This document shows, piece by piece, positions 38,927 to 51,009 of a stretch of 60,000 nucleotides of DNA. This DNA is from Bugula neritina (Eukaryota > Bryozoa > Gymnolaemata > Cheilostomatida > Bugulidae): assembly GCA_964035545.1 (NCBI GenBank), contig OZ037770.1:5749662-5809661 (forward strand), written 5' to 3'. The translations under genes and the position numbers were made by a program. The notes under the pieces are model-generated. The model was given only the letters and a program-made list of their open reading frames with translations. It had not been told where the DNA came from and searched no databases. Each line of letters begins with the position of its first letter. Position 1 is the stretch's first letter.

Positions 38927-38934
38927 TATAAGCC

Positions 38935-40330
38935 TGATTGATCTAAACCAGACTAATCATCTAGCTCTAGGACTGCTTGTAAGGCTTGGGCACTCAGCTC
39001 CGTATTTTGCCAACATTCTCTTGTTTGCCTTTATTCACAGTAACAGTAACAAAATCCATATAATAGATGCATTATGTATTAAAAATGATGAGAAAGTTAC
39101 ATTTATGATTTGAGTCCAATTGAGTCGTGTAGGTATATTTTTTATCTATTGCCATAAAAAAAAGAAGCCTAAAATAAATTGTTGTATTGGAACAACCTGG
39201 CATAGTTTTACAAAGTAATAAAATAAAATAATAATCGCACGGCATATGAAGAATACTCTCCTAATTGTGCCTAATCAAACACACGGTGCTTGGACGAAGG
39301 TTAAAAACTCCTGAATTAAAAATGTTTAAGATAATGTCAAGACTGTTTTATAATTTTACCTGACCAAAAAGTAATACCAGTGCAGATGTTTGCAAACTTG
39401 AAAAAATATTTAGAACTATCAACTCCACTCAGTCAATTGCCAAATGTACATCACACTATATATCAATGTATGTCAGGAGGAACACACTAACCATGCTTAT
39501 GCTACAGTCAGGTTGCGTTCACATTGTAGCTACTGAAACTATATTAGGTTGATGAGAAATTGCACTTTATTTAAAAAAATGACGTGAAACTGAGCTACTT
39601 GTTTTTTTAAAACATGTATGCTATGTGTGAATGAATTAACACTTTTATTACACATAAAATAGTTTTAAATTTCATATGGTCGTAAAGATATGTCACAATA
39701 TTTCATGTTTGGAGCACTTTTATGTTTGACACAGACCTAATTTGAGTTGTACAGTTATCAAAACAAAATTGAATTCACCATGCAGTTTACACTGATGGCT
39801 ATATGTGATTGTACATGAAATATTCTGCACCCATTTGGATAAATACTATTTCTAATTTTCACACAGATGAACTAAGAGACTAAATCTTTAGAAATATTCA
39901 TCTTTTTTAGCATTCTAGTGCAATCACGGTGAGATTGTTTCGAAATGTAAGCTAAAACAGACAGCTGACGTCAAAGCTGATTTGAAATGAATACATGAGC
40001 TGATATTATCTGCATTCTTGTTCTTTCAGAGATTACTTTGACAAAGAAAGATATCAGTTCACAAGGAGCTGGAGATTGAAGAATGTCAACTTCTTTCTCG
40101 TAATGTTCTATGCATAACACATGCTAGATAAAGATCTTTTTAACTTGAGCACATTAATGCAAGCTAAGTAAAAGTGTATAAGTGAGCTGATGTTATCTGA
40201 ATTCTTTTTATTTGGAGAAACAATTTGAACAAAAAGAAATTTACTTTACAACAAATTGACGACTAAAATAAACCAACTTCCTTTTTGCTTGGCTTGCTTT
40301 TTTATCGTAGCTAGCTCGGCTTCAACTGGA
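38935..40330. repeat. lectin-locus intergenic module, copy A
   Basis: Shares a long colinear series of blocks with 40840-42250 and 54745-55860: AACCAGACT, TAGGGCTTGGGCA or its variant, AACAAAATCCAT, AAATAAATTGTTG, TGGCATATGAAGAATAC, TTTGGAGCA, GCTGACGTCAAAGCTGATTT and TTACTTTGACAAAGAA. No ORF is preserved between copies, so it is duplicated non-coding DNA. Confidence 0.75.
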
Positions 40331-40429
40331 TTTATATTTATCAAATTGGCTCTATAATTATCTAATAAAAACACAATTTCACTTAGGTAATGCCACAAAC
40401 AAACCTGAATACATATGCAAAAGTAAGTT

Positions 40430-42560
40430 CTGTAGGTATGTAGAACTTAGGAAGTTGTGCAGGAGAAAGAGTTCCAAAAATTACCTTTTTGTGCCAAATT
40501 TGTCGGTTTGCCAGTTTTGCCTGTTTGCTGCCTGGGGGTGACGTTTTTTAGCTTTTGGTTGGCTTTTTACCACATGATCAATTTTCCTGCTTTTTCTGCA
40601 GGCATCTCATGTGACTGCTGGGCTATTTCACTTTCACCTTAGCCATGATCATTACCCCTACCAACTGCTGCTTTCCTCGGTTCCTACCAGGTGCATTGTT
40701 GGGTAGGGGAAGCTGGTTAACATTAAATTGTTCTCAATTCCTTGGGTCTACCGCAAATTTAGTGACTCTATATTCTAACTGTTCTGAAATGCAGTCTTCT
40801 TTTACATGAGGTTATTCTGAGAGTTCTAAACCAGACTCATTAGATATCTATCTCTAGGAAGGCTCGTAGGGTTTGGGCAGCTCTGTACTTTGCCAATATT
40901 TTCTTGTTTGCCATTATTTACAGTGAAAATAACAAAATCCATTTTATATTTCCATATTTGTAATAAAATGATCAGTAAGTTACATTTCTGATTTAGGTTT
41001 AGTATATATTATATATAAGCATATATTGTTGATTATTGTCACAAAACATTCGAAACATGAAATAAATTGTTGTATTGGATCAACCTGATATTGTTTACAA
41101 AGTTATAAAATAAAATAATAATAGGGTGGCATATGAAGAATACCGCTTAATTGTGTCTAATCAAACCCACCTTGGATGAAGGTTAAAAACTCCTGAACTA
41201 AATATGTGAAATATTATATTAGGACTATTTTATTAGTTTACTTGAGATAAAAGTTATACCAGTGCAGATATGTTTATAAATGCATATTAAGATTTGATTA
41301 AACAATTTTTCGTAAAACTGAGCCTTTGCCCTTTTAAAACATGTATAATATGTGTGAATAAGACACACTTTCTATTACACTTAAAAGTGTTTTATGTTTT
41401 ATATGGCTGCGAAAGTTTGTCACAATATTTCATATTTGGAGCAAATTTATGTTTAGCACACACCTAACTTGAGTTGTAATGCTTTTAAAAAATTTAAGTT
41501 TACCATTAGCATGCAGTTTGCAGTGAAGACCTTATGTGATTGTGTCTGCAAAATTCTAATTTTTAGATATGCAGATGCATTAATGGAAGACTAAAGCGTT
41601 AGAAATGTTATTTTTGTTGTTGAGCATTTTAGTGCAATTACAGTGAGATTGTATTGAAATGTAAGCTAAAAACAGATTGCTGACGTCAAAGCTGATTTGA
41701 GATGAATACATGAGCGAATGTTTTCTGCATTCTTGTCATTTTGAGAGATTACTTTGACAAAGAAAAGAGTTTATTCACAAGGAATTGAAGATTGGAGAAT
41801 GTCAACTTCCTTCTTGCCATCTTTTATGTAGAACACAAGATAGATTATAATCTTTTCAAATTGAGCACATTAATGCAAGCTAAGTAGGAGTGAATAAGTG
41901 AGCTGATGTTATCTGCGTTTTTGTTATTTAGAGACACAATAAATTGGACAAAAAGAAATTTTCCCTCCAATAAATTGACGACTAAAATATGCCAACTTCG
42001 TTTTTGCTTCGTTTGCTTAGTTTATCACAGCTGGCTCAACTCTATCTGAATCTATATTTATTAAACGATATTTAATACATACAGAACAGTATTTACTTAT
42101 GGCAGAATATATTAATATAGATTCATTATGTGAGAAAGTTTAAAAATTGTATTATGCACTTAGTTTTCAATAAAATTTGCTGATTCAATTGCCAGGGTTG
42201 AACTTGTCACTCCATTGTACAAACATTGTGAGTATACTAAACATTGAAATTTAATCTGACTCTGATTAAATATACTATATATCTAGGTGAACAATATGGA
42301 TAAAATAAGTTAATTGCAACAGCTCACTATTTTGGTTTGCAGGTAAATATTAGAAATATAAAGAACACCATCTACCAGAAATTACAGCCATATCCTATAT
42401 TGAAAGACTTACATTCAAACCTTATACTTTAGAGCACAAAACCTGTAGGAACTTTGATCCATCTGGCGCTATAGAAAAATATATTTATTCTAATATGTTT
42501 TTATGGTAGGCAATTACATTACTGATAATAACTATGTTATGATAAAAGTTTTTTTGTGTT
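40430..42560. repeat. lectin-locus intergenic module, copy B
   Basis: Colinear with 54450-56230 over its whole length, including the right part (AACATTGTGAGTATAC, ACAATATGGATAAAA, ATTCAAACC). It adjoins copy A head to tail, so the duplication is tandem. The full-length gypsy element inserted just to its right. Confidence 0.75.
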
Positions 42561-42640
42561 TTTTTACTTGATATGATTCGAACATTGCCGAAGTGATTTC
42601 TTATACAACGAGTATATATACTACTGATTATACATATGAA

Positions 42641-42644
42641 ATAC
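42641..42644. repeat. target-site duplication, left (ATAC)
   Basis: ATAC here and at 50685-50688 flank the gypsy element exactly. Confidence 0.8.
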
Positions 42645-43065
42645 TGTAAGGGTTTTTCATAGTGTGTTAATTGTATTATTAGTAGATTGTTAGTATTTTA
42701 TATTTGTATCGAAAGGATACTTCTAGCCGACAGTTACGTAATGCAGCTGGTGTCATGCTGCTAGAATGGCCTGATTCATCTTGGCCAATCAATGAGGACT
42801 GACATGCTAATTAGTGGGCGTAGCTAAAAACTGGAGTGGAAGCCAGTTAGGCAGCGTAGCCGGCAGAGAGCACTTGGACTTGTTAATGTACAGTTGTGTG
42901 TAGTGAGCTCTCAATTATGCAATTATGTAATCGTTTTGTGTTAGTTGGTGTTATTCTTTTAGGCGAGTAATTTATATTAAATAAATTCCTAACAATTAGT
43001 AAACCTGGTGAAGTGGCTTTCAATAAATAAACCCATTGATTGCAGTGAAGCATAATTGTACAACA
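42645..43065 (+). repeat. 5' LTR
   Basis: TGTAAGGG..CAACA. It matches 50269-50684 throughout, with small indels (for example the 5-base AATTATGC difference near 42920). AATAAA signals occur near the right end. Confidence 0.92.
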
Positions 43066-43066
43066 G

Positions 43067-43085
43067 TGGTGGCAGCGGTGGGATT
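43067..43085 (+). promoter_or_regulatory. primer binding site, tRNA-Leu type
   Basis: TGGTGGCAGCGGTGGGATT starts one base after the 5' LTR. It is the exact complement of CCA plus the 3' end of animal tRNA-Leu(AAG family), which ends AATCCCACCGCTGCCA as I recall it. Nineteen matching bases make chance unlikely. Confidence 0.8.
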
Positions 43086-43121
43086 TATTCAGTGTAAATG
43101 CTCCTAGCCAGGGAGTAAAAG

Positions 43122-44346
43122 ATGGCTGACGAAAAGGATCTACCTCGTCAACAACCAGTAGCTATGGAGGAGGACGGCATAGGCGGCCCAGCGCTGCCTA
43201 TGGACAGGTACCACTTGGGGGCTCTCATCTTCTCTGGAGAAGAAGATGTGGAGCAATTTATTACTGAGTTCAGTGATGTGGCAGCCATCTGTCGATGGCC
43301 TGCCAGGGTTACTCTGATTCAGCTACGGTTGTGTCCGACAGGGCCGACCAAACCCTATGGGATAGGTCCCGACGTCAGCAAGATCTTTGAGGGGTCGAGA
43401 GCCCAATTTGGGCTTACTGCTCAAGATGCTCGGGTGCAGCTCCAAGGGCTTAGGAGAAATCCTAAAAATACCTTGAGACAGCTCGCACCGGAGTTGAGCG
43501 GCTAGCACAAATCGCCTGTGGCGATTTACCTGCAAATGGTCAGCAGAGTCTGGCACTAGATGCTTTCCTTCAGTCTATTAACAACCTAGGGCTGAAGCAA
43601 CACCTGCTAGTGGCTGAGGTTAAGACTATGGAGCGAGCTCTCAGGCTTGGAAATGCTTATTTTCAAGTCGGTAGTACACTGCAGCAAGTCGAGGCTGACG
43701 TCGACGAGGTTGGCCAAGACAGCTGTATATGTCGCCACGGCGGCAGCCGACGAGCCGACTAGCTTGACCACAAGCTTGGTTTGAGAGCTGTTAGCTGAGA
43801 TCAGGCAACTATGCCAACAGACGACAGTCGAGCAACCCTCCAGGTTGCCGGCAGCTGTCGACAGGAGGCGGCCTCCTATGTTGAGGTTGTGGTAGTGGTG
43901 GGCACTTCATGCGAAGTGGAGGGAGGTAGTTAAACGAACGCAGCCCACGGTGGACTCCGCCAACCGTGGGCCTCAGTTTAACCCTCCGAGGCGAAGGCCA
44001 AGGCCCAAACCCGATTGGGTGAGGAGGTCGCCTGCGCCGAAGTGGCAAGCCCCAAGGAGAGTTAGTAGGCTGCAAGGTCCGCCAAATCCTTTGGCTTGGG
44101 CACTCAAAAACCACTTTGAAGGTTTGCCTGATGTGGGAGTGTACGACGAGTGGGAGCAAGACAGAGATTTCCCTCGGTTGCCCACACGAGTGCAGGACCG
44201 AGCTTTTACTCAGCCGCCCGTGTGTGAGCAAGACCGAGAGGTAACCTGTTTGCCCACACAATGTCCACGACCCTCTCGCAACCCGAAAGCGCAGGTGAAT
44301 TTCCAAGTCCATGCATTCAAGGTGTCACCTCCACAGACGAATTGCT
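43122..44346 (+). pseudogene. gypsy gag
   Basis: The ATG at 43122 opens 127 codons (MADEKDLPRQQPVAMEEDGI.., with FSGEEDVEQFITEFSDVAAI typical of a gag capsid N-terminus). The frame stops at 43503, but capsid sequence continues in another frame from about 43492 (LAQIACGDLPANGQQ, FLQSINNLGLKQHLL, ERALRLGNAYFQ) to a stop at 43762, so one frameshift broke it. A basic, proline-rich region (RRRPRPKP) at about 43990-44060 may be the nucleocapsid tail; no CCHC knuckle is visible. Confidence 0.8.
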
Positions 44347-44348
44347 GA

Positions 44349-44630
44349 GTGAGCGCTCAGCCATATGGAAGCAGCTATTTCCTTCCCGGCAAACTTGCTG
44401 GAAAAGCTGCCAGATTCCTATTGGATGCTGGGTGTACCAAAAACCTTCTGAGCTGGCGTCTGTTTGACACACTCAGTGGTAGGGACCGGGCTAGTCTGGA
44501 GCCATACGATGGGGAGCATGACACGTTGCCGGACGGGTCATGTATTCTTTTTTATGACGTGATGGAGTTGACTGGTAGAGTCCGTGATCAGACGATCAGA
44601 CAGACCTTTATCGTCAGTCAACTCAAGTAG
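44349..44630 (+). pseudogene. gypsy aspartic protease
   Basis: A retropepsin-like segment with FLLDAGCTKNLLS as the catalytic strand and a following flap and hydrophobic stretch. The catalytic triplet is D-A-G instead of D-T/S-G, expected to impair activity. It lies between gag and reverse transcriptase, as in other gypsy polyproteins. Confidence 0.7.
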
Positions 44631-45075
44631 GACACCATTTCGAACATGCCATTTCTGAAGCAACACTGGTGCTACATCGATTTTAACCAGTAGGCGATGG
44701 TGATGGCTAGGCGTGAGCTGGCCTGTGTCGACCGATTTGGCCGACCCTTGGTGGGGGGAGTGCAGGTGGTACAGCGCTGTACTTTACCTGGGCGCTCTCG
44801 GCTACAGTGCGCTACAGAGTGAACTTTAAGGAAATCTCTGATTTAGGAGTGGTGAGAGGAGCGCTGGGGGGCGTCCAGCTTGCGAACAGTTTGAATAGAG
44901 TGGATGAGTGGGGAGAGTTCCTGGTCCAGTGTGTGAATCCTTTCACAGAGCCGATAGAAGTGCCAGCTGAGTCACTAGTGGGGAATTCCACTCCATACAG
45001 GAGGAGGATGTCGGTCCGGCCCTGGAAACAGCGGACGAGGCTCGACGGGTACCCACTAGGGACAGCAGGGGGCCG

Positions 45076-46458
45076 GTGCCTGAACACTTGCTGGAATTGT
45101 ACTGGGATGCTTGTTATGGCTTTGAGAACAAGCGGGAACGTCTGGTAGTGGCCCAGCTCTTCTCTGAGTACAATGATGTGTTCAGTCGCGGCGATCATGA
45201 CTGGGGCTTGGCAAAGGTTGTCTGTCTTGAGATACGCCCGGTGGCTGGGACAGTGCCTATTAGGCAGCCGACTCGCCGGTTAGGTCATGAGAAAGAAAAA
45301 GAAGTGAGCAGACAGGTGCAAGACCTTCTGAGCCGGGACCTGGTTGAGCCAGCCAATGGTGCTTGGAGCTGGTCAGTTGTCCTGAGTCGGAAAAAGGATG
45401 AGAGCTGGTGGTTTTCCGTGGAAGATTGCAAACTGAACAGCGTGACCATATAGGATGCTTACCCTCTTCTTAGGATCGATAAGTCGCTAAATGCTTTAGC
45501 TGGTAGCAAGTTCTTCAGCACGTTGAACTTGCTAAGCGGGTATTGGCAGGTGCCCCTGAGTCCTGATGCACAGGACAAGGCCAGATTTATTACGCGGGAT
45601 GGGCTCTGGAAATGGAAGGTGTTGCCCCGGCCACCTTTCAGCAACTCATGGATCAGGTCCTGAGTGGGCTACACTGGAAGACTTTGCTCATCTATCTCGA
45701 TGATGTCATTGTCATCTCCCCCAACTTCGACACACATGTCAGTCAACTCAGAGAGGTGTTTGACAGACTTCCAGCTGCTGGTCGGAAGCCCAAGCCCTCT
45801 AAGTGCACGTCGTTGCAACAAGAGGTTAAGTACCTGGGCTATGTAGTTGGTCAAGTCGGGGTTGCCACCGATCTCGAGAAGGTACGGGCTGTGAGGGACT
45901 GGGCAGTCACTGTCGACCTCCCTGAATTGCAGGCATTCCTGGGACTAGTAGGGTACTATCGTCAGTACATACCAAACTTTGCAGGAATTGCACAGCTACT
46001 AGGGAGTGCGATGGCAGTGGACGCAGACAAAACAGCAGGCATTTGACCACCTCAAGGATCGTTTGGTAGAGGCACCCATTTTGGTGTATCCTGGTCTGGC
46101 GAAAGAATACATTTTGGATACTGACGCCAGTAACCACAATGCGGGGGCAGTGCTGTCTCAGGTTCAATATGGCCGCAAGGTGGTGGTAGCTTACTATAGT
46201 AAGGCTCTGTCGGCGCCTAAGAATAACTATTGCACCACCAGGAGAGAACTCCTGGCAGTAGTCAAGGCGGTAAAACACTCTAGACCATACCTGTATGGGA
46301 GCATGTTCAGGTTGAGAACGGACCATGCATCCTTGATATGGCTGTGTCGACGGGCTGAACCATCTAGCCAAGTAGCGCGCTGGCTTGAAATCCTGGCAGA
46401 GTTTTTTATCGGTTTGAGCACCGACCCGGCAAGAAACACGGTAATGCTGACGGACTGA
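45076..46458 (+). pseudogene. gypsy reverse transcriptase and RNase H
   Basis: Three frame-shifted pieces. 45076-45453 has the N-terminal strands (LLSRDLVEPANGAWSWSVVL) and ends in a TAG inside the usual VTIQDAYPL block. 45454-46046 has LLSGYWQVPLSPDAQDKARF, an intact active-site strand LLIYLDDVIVIS and VKYLGYVVG. 46006-46458 has RNase H with ILDTDASNHNAGAVLS, TRRELLAVVKAVKH and RTDHASLIWL, keeping the D, E and D catalytic residues. This is the best-preserved pol block in the window and resembles Mag-lineage elements. Confidence 0.88.
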
Positions 46459-46676
46459 GCCGCCGCCAGGCAGATAGGCAAAAGCAATGCCAACATATCG
46501 AGCGTAGGGATGGTGGACCCCCTCATTCAGACGTTGAAGAACAGGTGGAGTAAGCAGGTAGATACAACTGGGAGAAAAGACAACTTCGGTCCAAAACCCC
46601 TAGTAAAGCTGTTAACAACCTTCATGCAAACCCTACGCTGCTCAAGAATGTCAGGGAGCTGTGTCGACTCTAAGCT

Positions 46677-48523
46677 ATGCTACCAGGTGTAGTAGCTGAC
46701 TTAGTCCGGGCCAAGAAGGAGGGACAACGGCCTAGTGAGGCCGAACAGCGGGTCAAGTGTGCGAAGTTTAAGTATTTCTGCGACCGCTGGGACTCCCTCC
46801 GGTTTAATGGGGATGGGCTGTTAGCGATAACGCTAGCAGCGGGCACCAACCGCCTTGAACAAGAGAAGGTAGTCTGTCCATCTGCTCTGAGGCGGGAGTT
46901 GATCCGGGACACACATAAGCAAACTCATGCTGGAGCTGGGCGGGTGACCAGGTGTCTTCAACTCCAATGGTTTTGGCCCAGTATGACCCGGGATGTCGGA
47001 CTCCGGTGCAGAAGTGCGAGATATGCCCAGCTAGCATGCATGGCCAATCCACTGGGACTGCAGGAAGGCGCCGCCTCCATGCCGGTCATCCGTGGCAGGT
47101 AGTCGCTGTAGATCTGGTAGGCCCCATGCCCACGACAGTGAGGGGTAATAACTGGATACTGGTGTCAACTGACCATTTCACGTAGCTGGCTGACGCGCTA
47201 GCTATTCCAGATGTGTCGACCTCCACGGTGGCCAGAGCCTTGGATCAGCAGGTCTTCTGTTATTTCGGCTTGCCGAAAAAAATACACTTTGATCAAGGCG
47301 CTCAGTTTCAGTCACAACTTATGAGCAATCTCTGTAAGATGTGGGGGGTAAACCAGAGTCGGACGACCCCATATCACTGTCACAAAACTGTTGGTAGCAG
47401 TGTGACGAGTTCGAAAAGTCTGGTAGTCAGAAGTGTATAGACAAGTAGCATACAGCTTGCTAATCCAGTTGAGAATAAATAGAGTTGTGAATATAAGTAG
47501 ACTTTATTTTGCGACTAAGATATGCACAGATGAACTTATAAAAATGAACTGTGAGAATGAACTGCTTCGTAAACACAACTGCCTCAGTATTTATAGTAAA
47601 CAAAACACCCTAGAACATTCTCAAGCATTCCAGTATAGAGGATTCTAGTAGAAAATATTCCCCACATGCCAATACTATTTATAGAAAATCAAAACAAAAC
47701 AAAACATTGGAATTTCCATGGTTATTTCGCAATTATTGCGCAACACCTTGTTTACATTGCTGGGCAGTAGTTAACATGACTAATGAAAACAATAACAATG
47801 AACAATGACCCATCTCTTTGATCAGTTTAGAATATTTATGAACATTTGTGTATAATCATTAGGAAAAACCCGGTAAGTCTATAGGTATATGTCCACTCAG
47901 AATTTGTGACAATCACCCGCAAGGGAATGGGGTTGTAGAGAGGAGCAACGGAATGCTAGGGGACTCACTGAGAAGCCTGCTTATCGGTAAGAGCCAGGAA
48001 GAGTGGGACTTGGTACTGCCGCAAGTCATGCGAGCATACCGTGGTACACCTCACTTCAGTACACTGCAGACCCCTAAATTTTTCATGTTGGGGAGAGAAA
48101 CAAGGGTTCCTGAGCACGTAACTTACCATGTTCCGGCTCTAGAGATTATGTGGACGAGCTCGTAAAATGCATGAGGACGGCTCACGAGGTGCTACGTGAG
48201 CATCAGTGGCAGGTCAGAAGTGGTGATTCTGATGAACCCCCTTTGTACAAGGTGGGGACTGGGTTTGGATGACCAGTCATCGCCGGCGGCACGGACAGGC
48301 GGCTAAGTTGCAGCCGAAGTTCGTGGGTCCTTATTGCGTGATTGAGGTAATGCCCAATTACACCTACAAAGTGGAACGGTCTGGACAAGTGTCAGGCCAG
48401 AACAAAGCACGGTCTAAACCTTACTGGGTGAGCCCTGACGCAGCAGGTCATGCACCTCCTCTCTTAGAACTTGCTAGACGCCCTCCCATGAGGAGGCGAG
48501 CTAGTCATATAGAGAGATAGAGG
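46677..48523 (+). pseudogene. gypsy integrase, split by a nested LTR
   Basis: Before the insertion: the zinc-binding region (DTHKQTHAGAGR, then CEIC in the next frame), then core strands AVDLVGPMPTTV and HFDQGAQFQSQL with the first two catalytic aspartates. At 47377 a 534-base LTR interrupts TTPYH. After it, NHPQGNGVVER restores the third catalytic residue (E), followed by the helix GDSLRSLLIGKSQEEW and a C-terminal domain (KLQPKFVGPYCVIEV). Extra stops (for example TAG near 47183) predate or accompany the insertion. Confidence 0.85.
47378..47911 (-). mobile_element. solo LTR nested in integrase
   Basis: Ends TGTCACAAA and TTTGTGACA are inverted, and ATCAC (47373-47377 and 47912-47916) is a perfect 5-bp target duplication. 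Read on the minus strand it has TATAAATA near 47595 and AATAAA about 85 bases further on, the layout of an LTR promoter and polyadenylation signal. It belongs to a family not otherwise seen in this window. Confidence 0.8.
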
Positions 48524-49136
48524 AGATACTGCCAGGTCAGGAGATGGCTGCCAACCTGCCGCGCGACCCGCCCCGGCCACTTTGACCTCAGGAGAAGGAG
48601 GCCAACACACCGAAAGATCAGTCCCAGCCGGCCCCGCCACCAGTGGAGCTGGCCCGCACACCGGTCGTACCAGATGAAATGGCATTTTCTCAAACTCATA
48701 AGGAAGCGGCGGCTGAGAGGGGACTACCCGTACTGGTGGACCTCCCCCGTACTGGCGACACCACCCGTGGTGGAAGAGTCACCAGCAGCAGCAAACTCCC
48801 CAGTACCGTTGGAACGTAGCCAACGTACCAGGGCGCCACCATCTCTTTTGAGAGACTTCTTGTGCGACTTGGTCAACATGCACTGTATCTTATAGCAGGT
48901 CGACATGTGCAAAAGAAGTCTTGGGATGAGGTAATCGATAGTATGCTAACCAGTGGTGGATAGAACAGGTCAGCCGAAGGGTCAGCAGAGCAAAGCCAAA
49001 TCAATAGCTTATAGGGTGTTACATACTACTCTAGCTGTGAGCGCTCTTTTCAAATTTAACTAGCAAACAGGCAGCATGTCTCTTGCAATGAATAAATTTT
49101 GCTACTACGAGCCCTATACAAACAGACAGCAACATC
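48524..49136 (+). other. proline-rich pol tail and spacer before ORF3
   Basis: Broken frames are rich in Pro, Ala, Glu and Thr (EEANTP, QPAPPPVELARTP), comparable to the Pro-rich stretch at 24360-24480 of the deleted element. No domain is recognised. Confidence 0.5.
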
Positions 49137-50074
49137 ATGGCTGATGTAGCAACTGTTTTGGGGGGTGAGACTGAATCTGTATCTGCAGAGATACAAGCTC
49201 TGTTAGATACACCTGCTGCGACATGGGACAACATGTCAAAGGCAGGAATGAACATGCTGTCTGACATGCACTTGTCGACAGTGTCGGACCCACCGACTGA
49301 ACAGACTGTACTACAAGTAGACATGACCAGACTGACTGAGATGACTGACCAACTCCTGGAATTGCTGCAAGCACTGTTAAGGCGTACAACTTGGACTACC
49401 CGACGAACTAGAACACTCATACAGGCAATCATAGGAACTGACGACAATAGACGATGCAGCGAGTGCAGACGGACCTTCTCAACCCCCAAGTTACTTGAAA
49501 TACTTGTACCCCAGCACTTTACTATAACTTTTTGTCTCTGTGGGGTCCACCACTTTTACTGGGACGCCATTCTTCGGCATCAAAGAATCCAAAATTGTTA
49601 CACTGGACATCTATACGAAGTTGACGCCGACTCCAATACTAAATTCCGAAACCTTATACTATCGCATGTGACTGCACCAGACCGACAACAGATGCTACTA
49701 AACCAATTCCCCTCGACCTGACCGACTGTGGAAAGTGACTTGGACGCTGATCCCCCAACTACGAAGACAACCCTGACGACACCGACTCCAGAGATAGTGA
49801 CCCAGCTCCTCCGAGTGCTGGTATCTCGCTCGAGCCGAACAGTAGCAGAAGGCCCTCACCCTCTACGACAACTACCTCCGCTTTACCTGACCAGCAAAAG
49901 AGGAAGAGGAGAAGTGCTCGTGATGTAGCTGACAAAAACACTATGCCTGACCAGTCCCTTTTGGCAGATGTGAAGAGATTATAGAAGCGTATAGCCCGTC
50001 TTTGCAAAGAACAGAAACGGGTGGTGACTGAACTGACTAAGTTACAAAAGAAACTCGAAGTACGACTAACCTAA
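49137..50074 (+). pseudogene. gypsy third ORF (ORF3) with paired Cys/His module
   Basis: The ATG at 49137 opens 194 codons; a stop at 49719 is followed by a continuation in another frame from about 49775 to 50074 with one internal TAG. N-terminal ~100 residues: acidic then Leu-rich helices (LTEMTDQLLELLQALLRR). Residues 107-158: C-x2-C-x16-H-x5-C-x-C-x12-H-x5-C-x3-H. The continuation has a Ser/Pro-rich linker, a basic cluster KRKRRSARD that could be a nuclear signal, and a heptad-like helix (KRIARLCKEQKRVVTELTKL). The module is shared with the element at 23386-26618, so the ORF was probably functional in the lineage. Position is that of env, but there is no signal peptide or transmembrane segment. 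Nucleic-acid binding is inferred only. Confidence 0.7.
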
Positions 50075-50255
50075 TAGCCTGATGACGCAGACTCTCTCTT
50101 ACCTGACTGACAGTATTTGTACTCACTCCCCTGTGATGGTGTAAATAGATGGTGTGTGTTTATCTCTGTATTATATTCTTGCATTACTATACTTTTATTA
50201 TCATTTTTGTATTATTTTCAAATCTTTTTATTATTTTTAGTGAAGTACCTTTTGA

Positions 50256-50268
50256 TAAGAGGGGAGAG
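50256..50268 (+). promoter_or_regulatory. polypurine tract
   Basis: AAGAGGGGAGAG immediately precedes the 3' LTR: the plus-strand primer site expected of an LTR retrotransposon. Confidence 0.75.
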
Positions 50269-50684
50269 TGTAAGGGTTTTTCATAGTGTGTTAATTGTAT
50301 TATTAGTAGATTGTTAGTATTTTATATTTGTATCGAAAGGATACTTCTAGCGGACAGTTACGTGATACAGCTGGTGTCATGCTGCTAGAATAGCCTGATT
50401 CGTCTTGGCCAATCAAGGAGGACTGACATGCTAATTAGTGGGCGTAGCTGCAAACTGTAGTGGAAGCCAGTTAGGCAGCGTAAACGGCAGAGAGGACTTG
50501 GACTTGATAGTGTACAGTTGTGTGTAGCGAGCTCTCAATTATGTAATCGTTTGTGTTAGTTGGTGTTTTTCTTTTATGCGGGTAATTTGAAGTAAATAAA
50601 CTCCTAGCAATTAGTACCTAAACCTGGCAAAGTGGCTTTCATTAAATAAACCCATTCATTGCAGTGAAGCATAATTTTACTACA
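50269..50684 (+). repeat. 3' LTR
   Basis: TGTAAGGG..CTACA, colinear with the 5' LTR, followed by the ATAC target duplication. Confidence 0.92.
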
Positions 50685-51009
50685 ATACTACATGGCTATT
50701 TAAATACAACTAATGCTAACATATTACGTATATTGTTTACTAAATTAAAACCTTTCATGTATCGTTTACTGACATGAAGATTGCCTACAAAACACTGATA
50801 ACATAATTAACATTGCAAATACTTCAGCAGAGTGTGATAACTATAAGATATTATATAACAATTAATATACAAATGCCATAAATGAATAATGACATCAGCA
50901 TTTGCAGCATTTGCAGTAACTGAAATTGGCTTAGTTACTGAAATTTCAAATATATAATTTGAAGTAACACGCATATTATATGTTGCTTTCTACTATACTA
51001 TATTTTCAA

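Larger units (their letters stand above)
42645..50684 (+). mobile_element. full-length Ty3/gypsy (Mag-like) element, inactive
   Basis: Eight kilobases with two LTRs that differ at a modest number of positions, a tRNA-Leu-type primer site, gag, protease, reverse transcriptase, RNase H, integrase, a third ORF, a polypurine tract and a 4-bp target duplication. Domain order PR-RT-RH-IN is Ty3/gypsy. Every gene has stops or frameshifts, and integrase is split by a nested solo LTR. GC content is well above the flanking host DNA. Confidence 0.95.

Noticed and set aside
43809-44312. 167-codon minus-strand frame inside gypsy gag
   Set aside because: Antisense shadow of the GC-rich, Pro/Arg-rich gag region; no homology or regulatory support.
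49031-49489. 152-codon minus-strand frame opposite ORF3
   Set aside because: Antisense shadow of ORF3, whose sense frame is the one conserved with the element at 25.5 kb.
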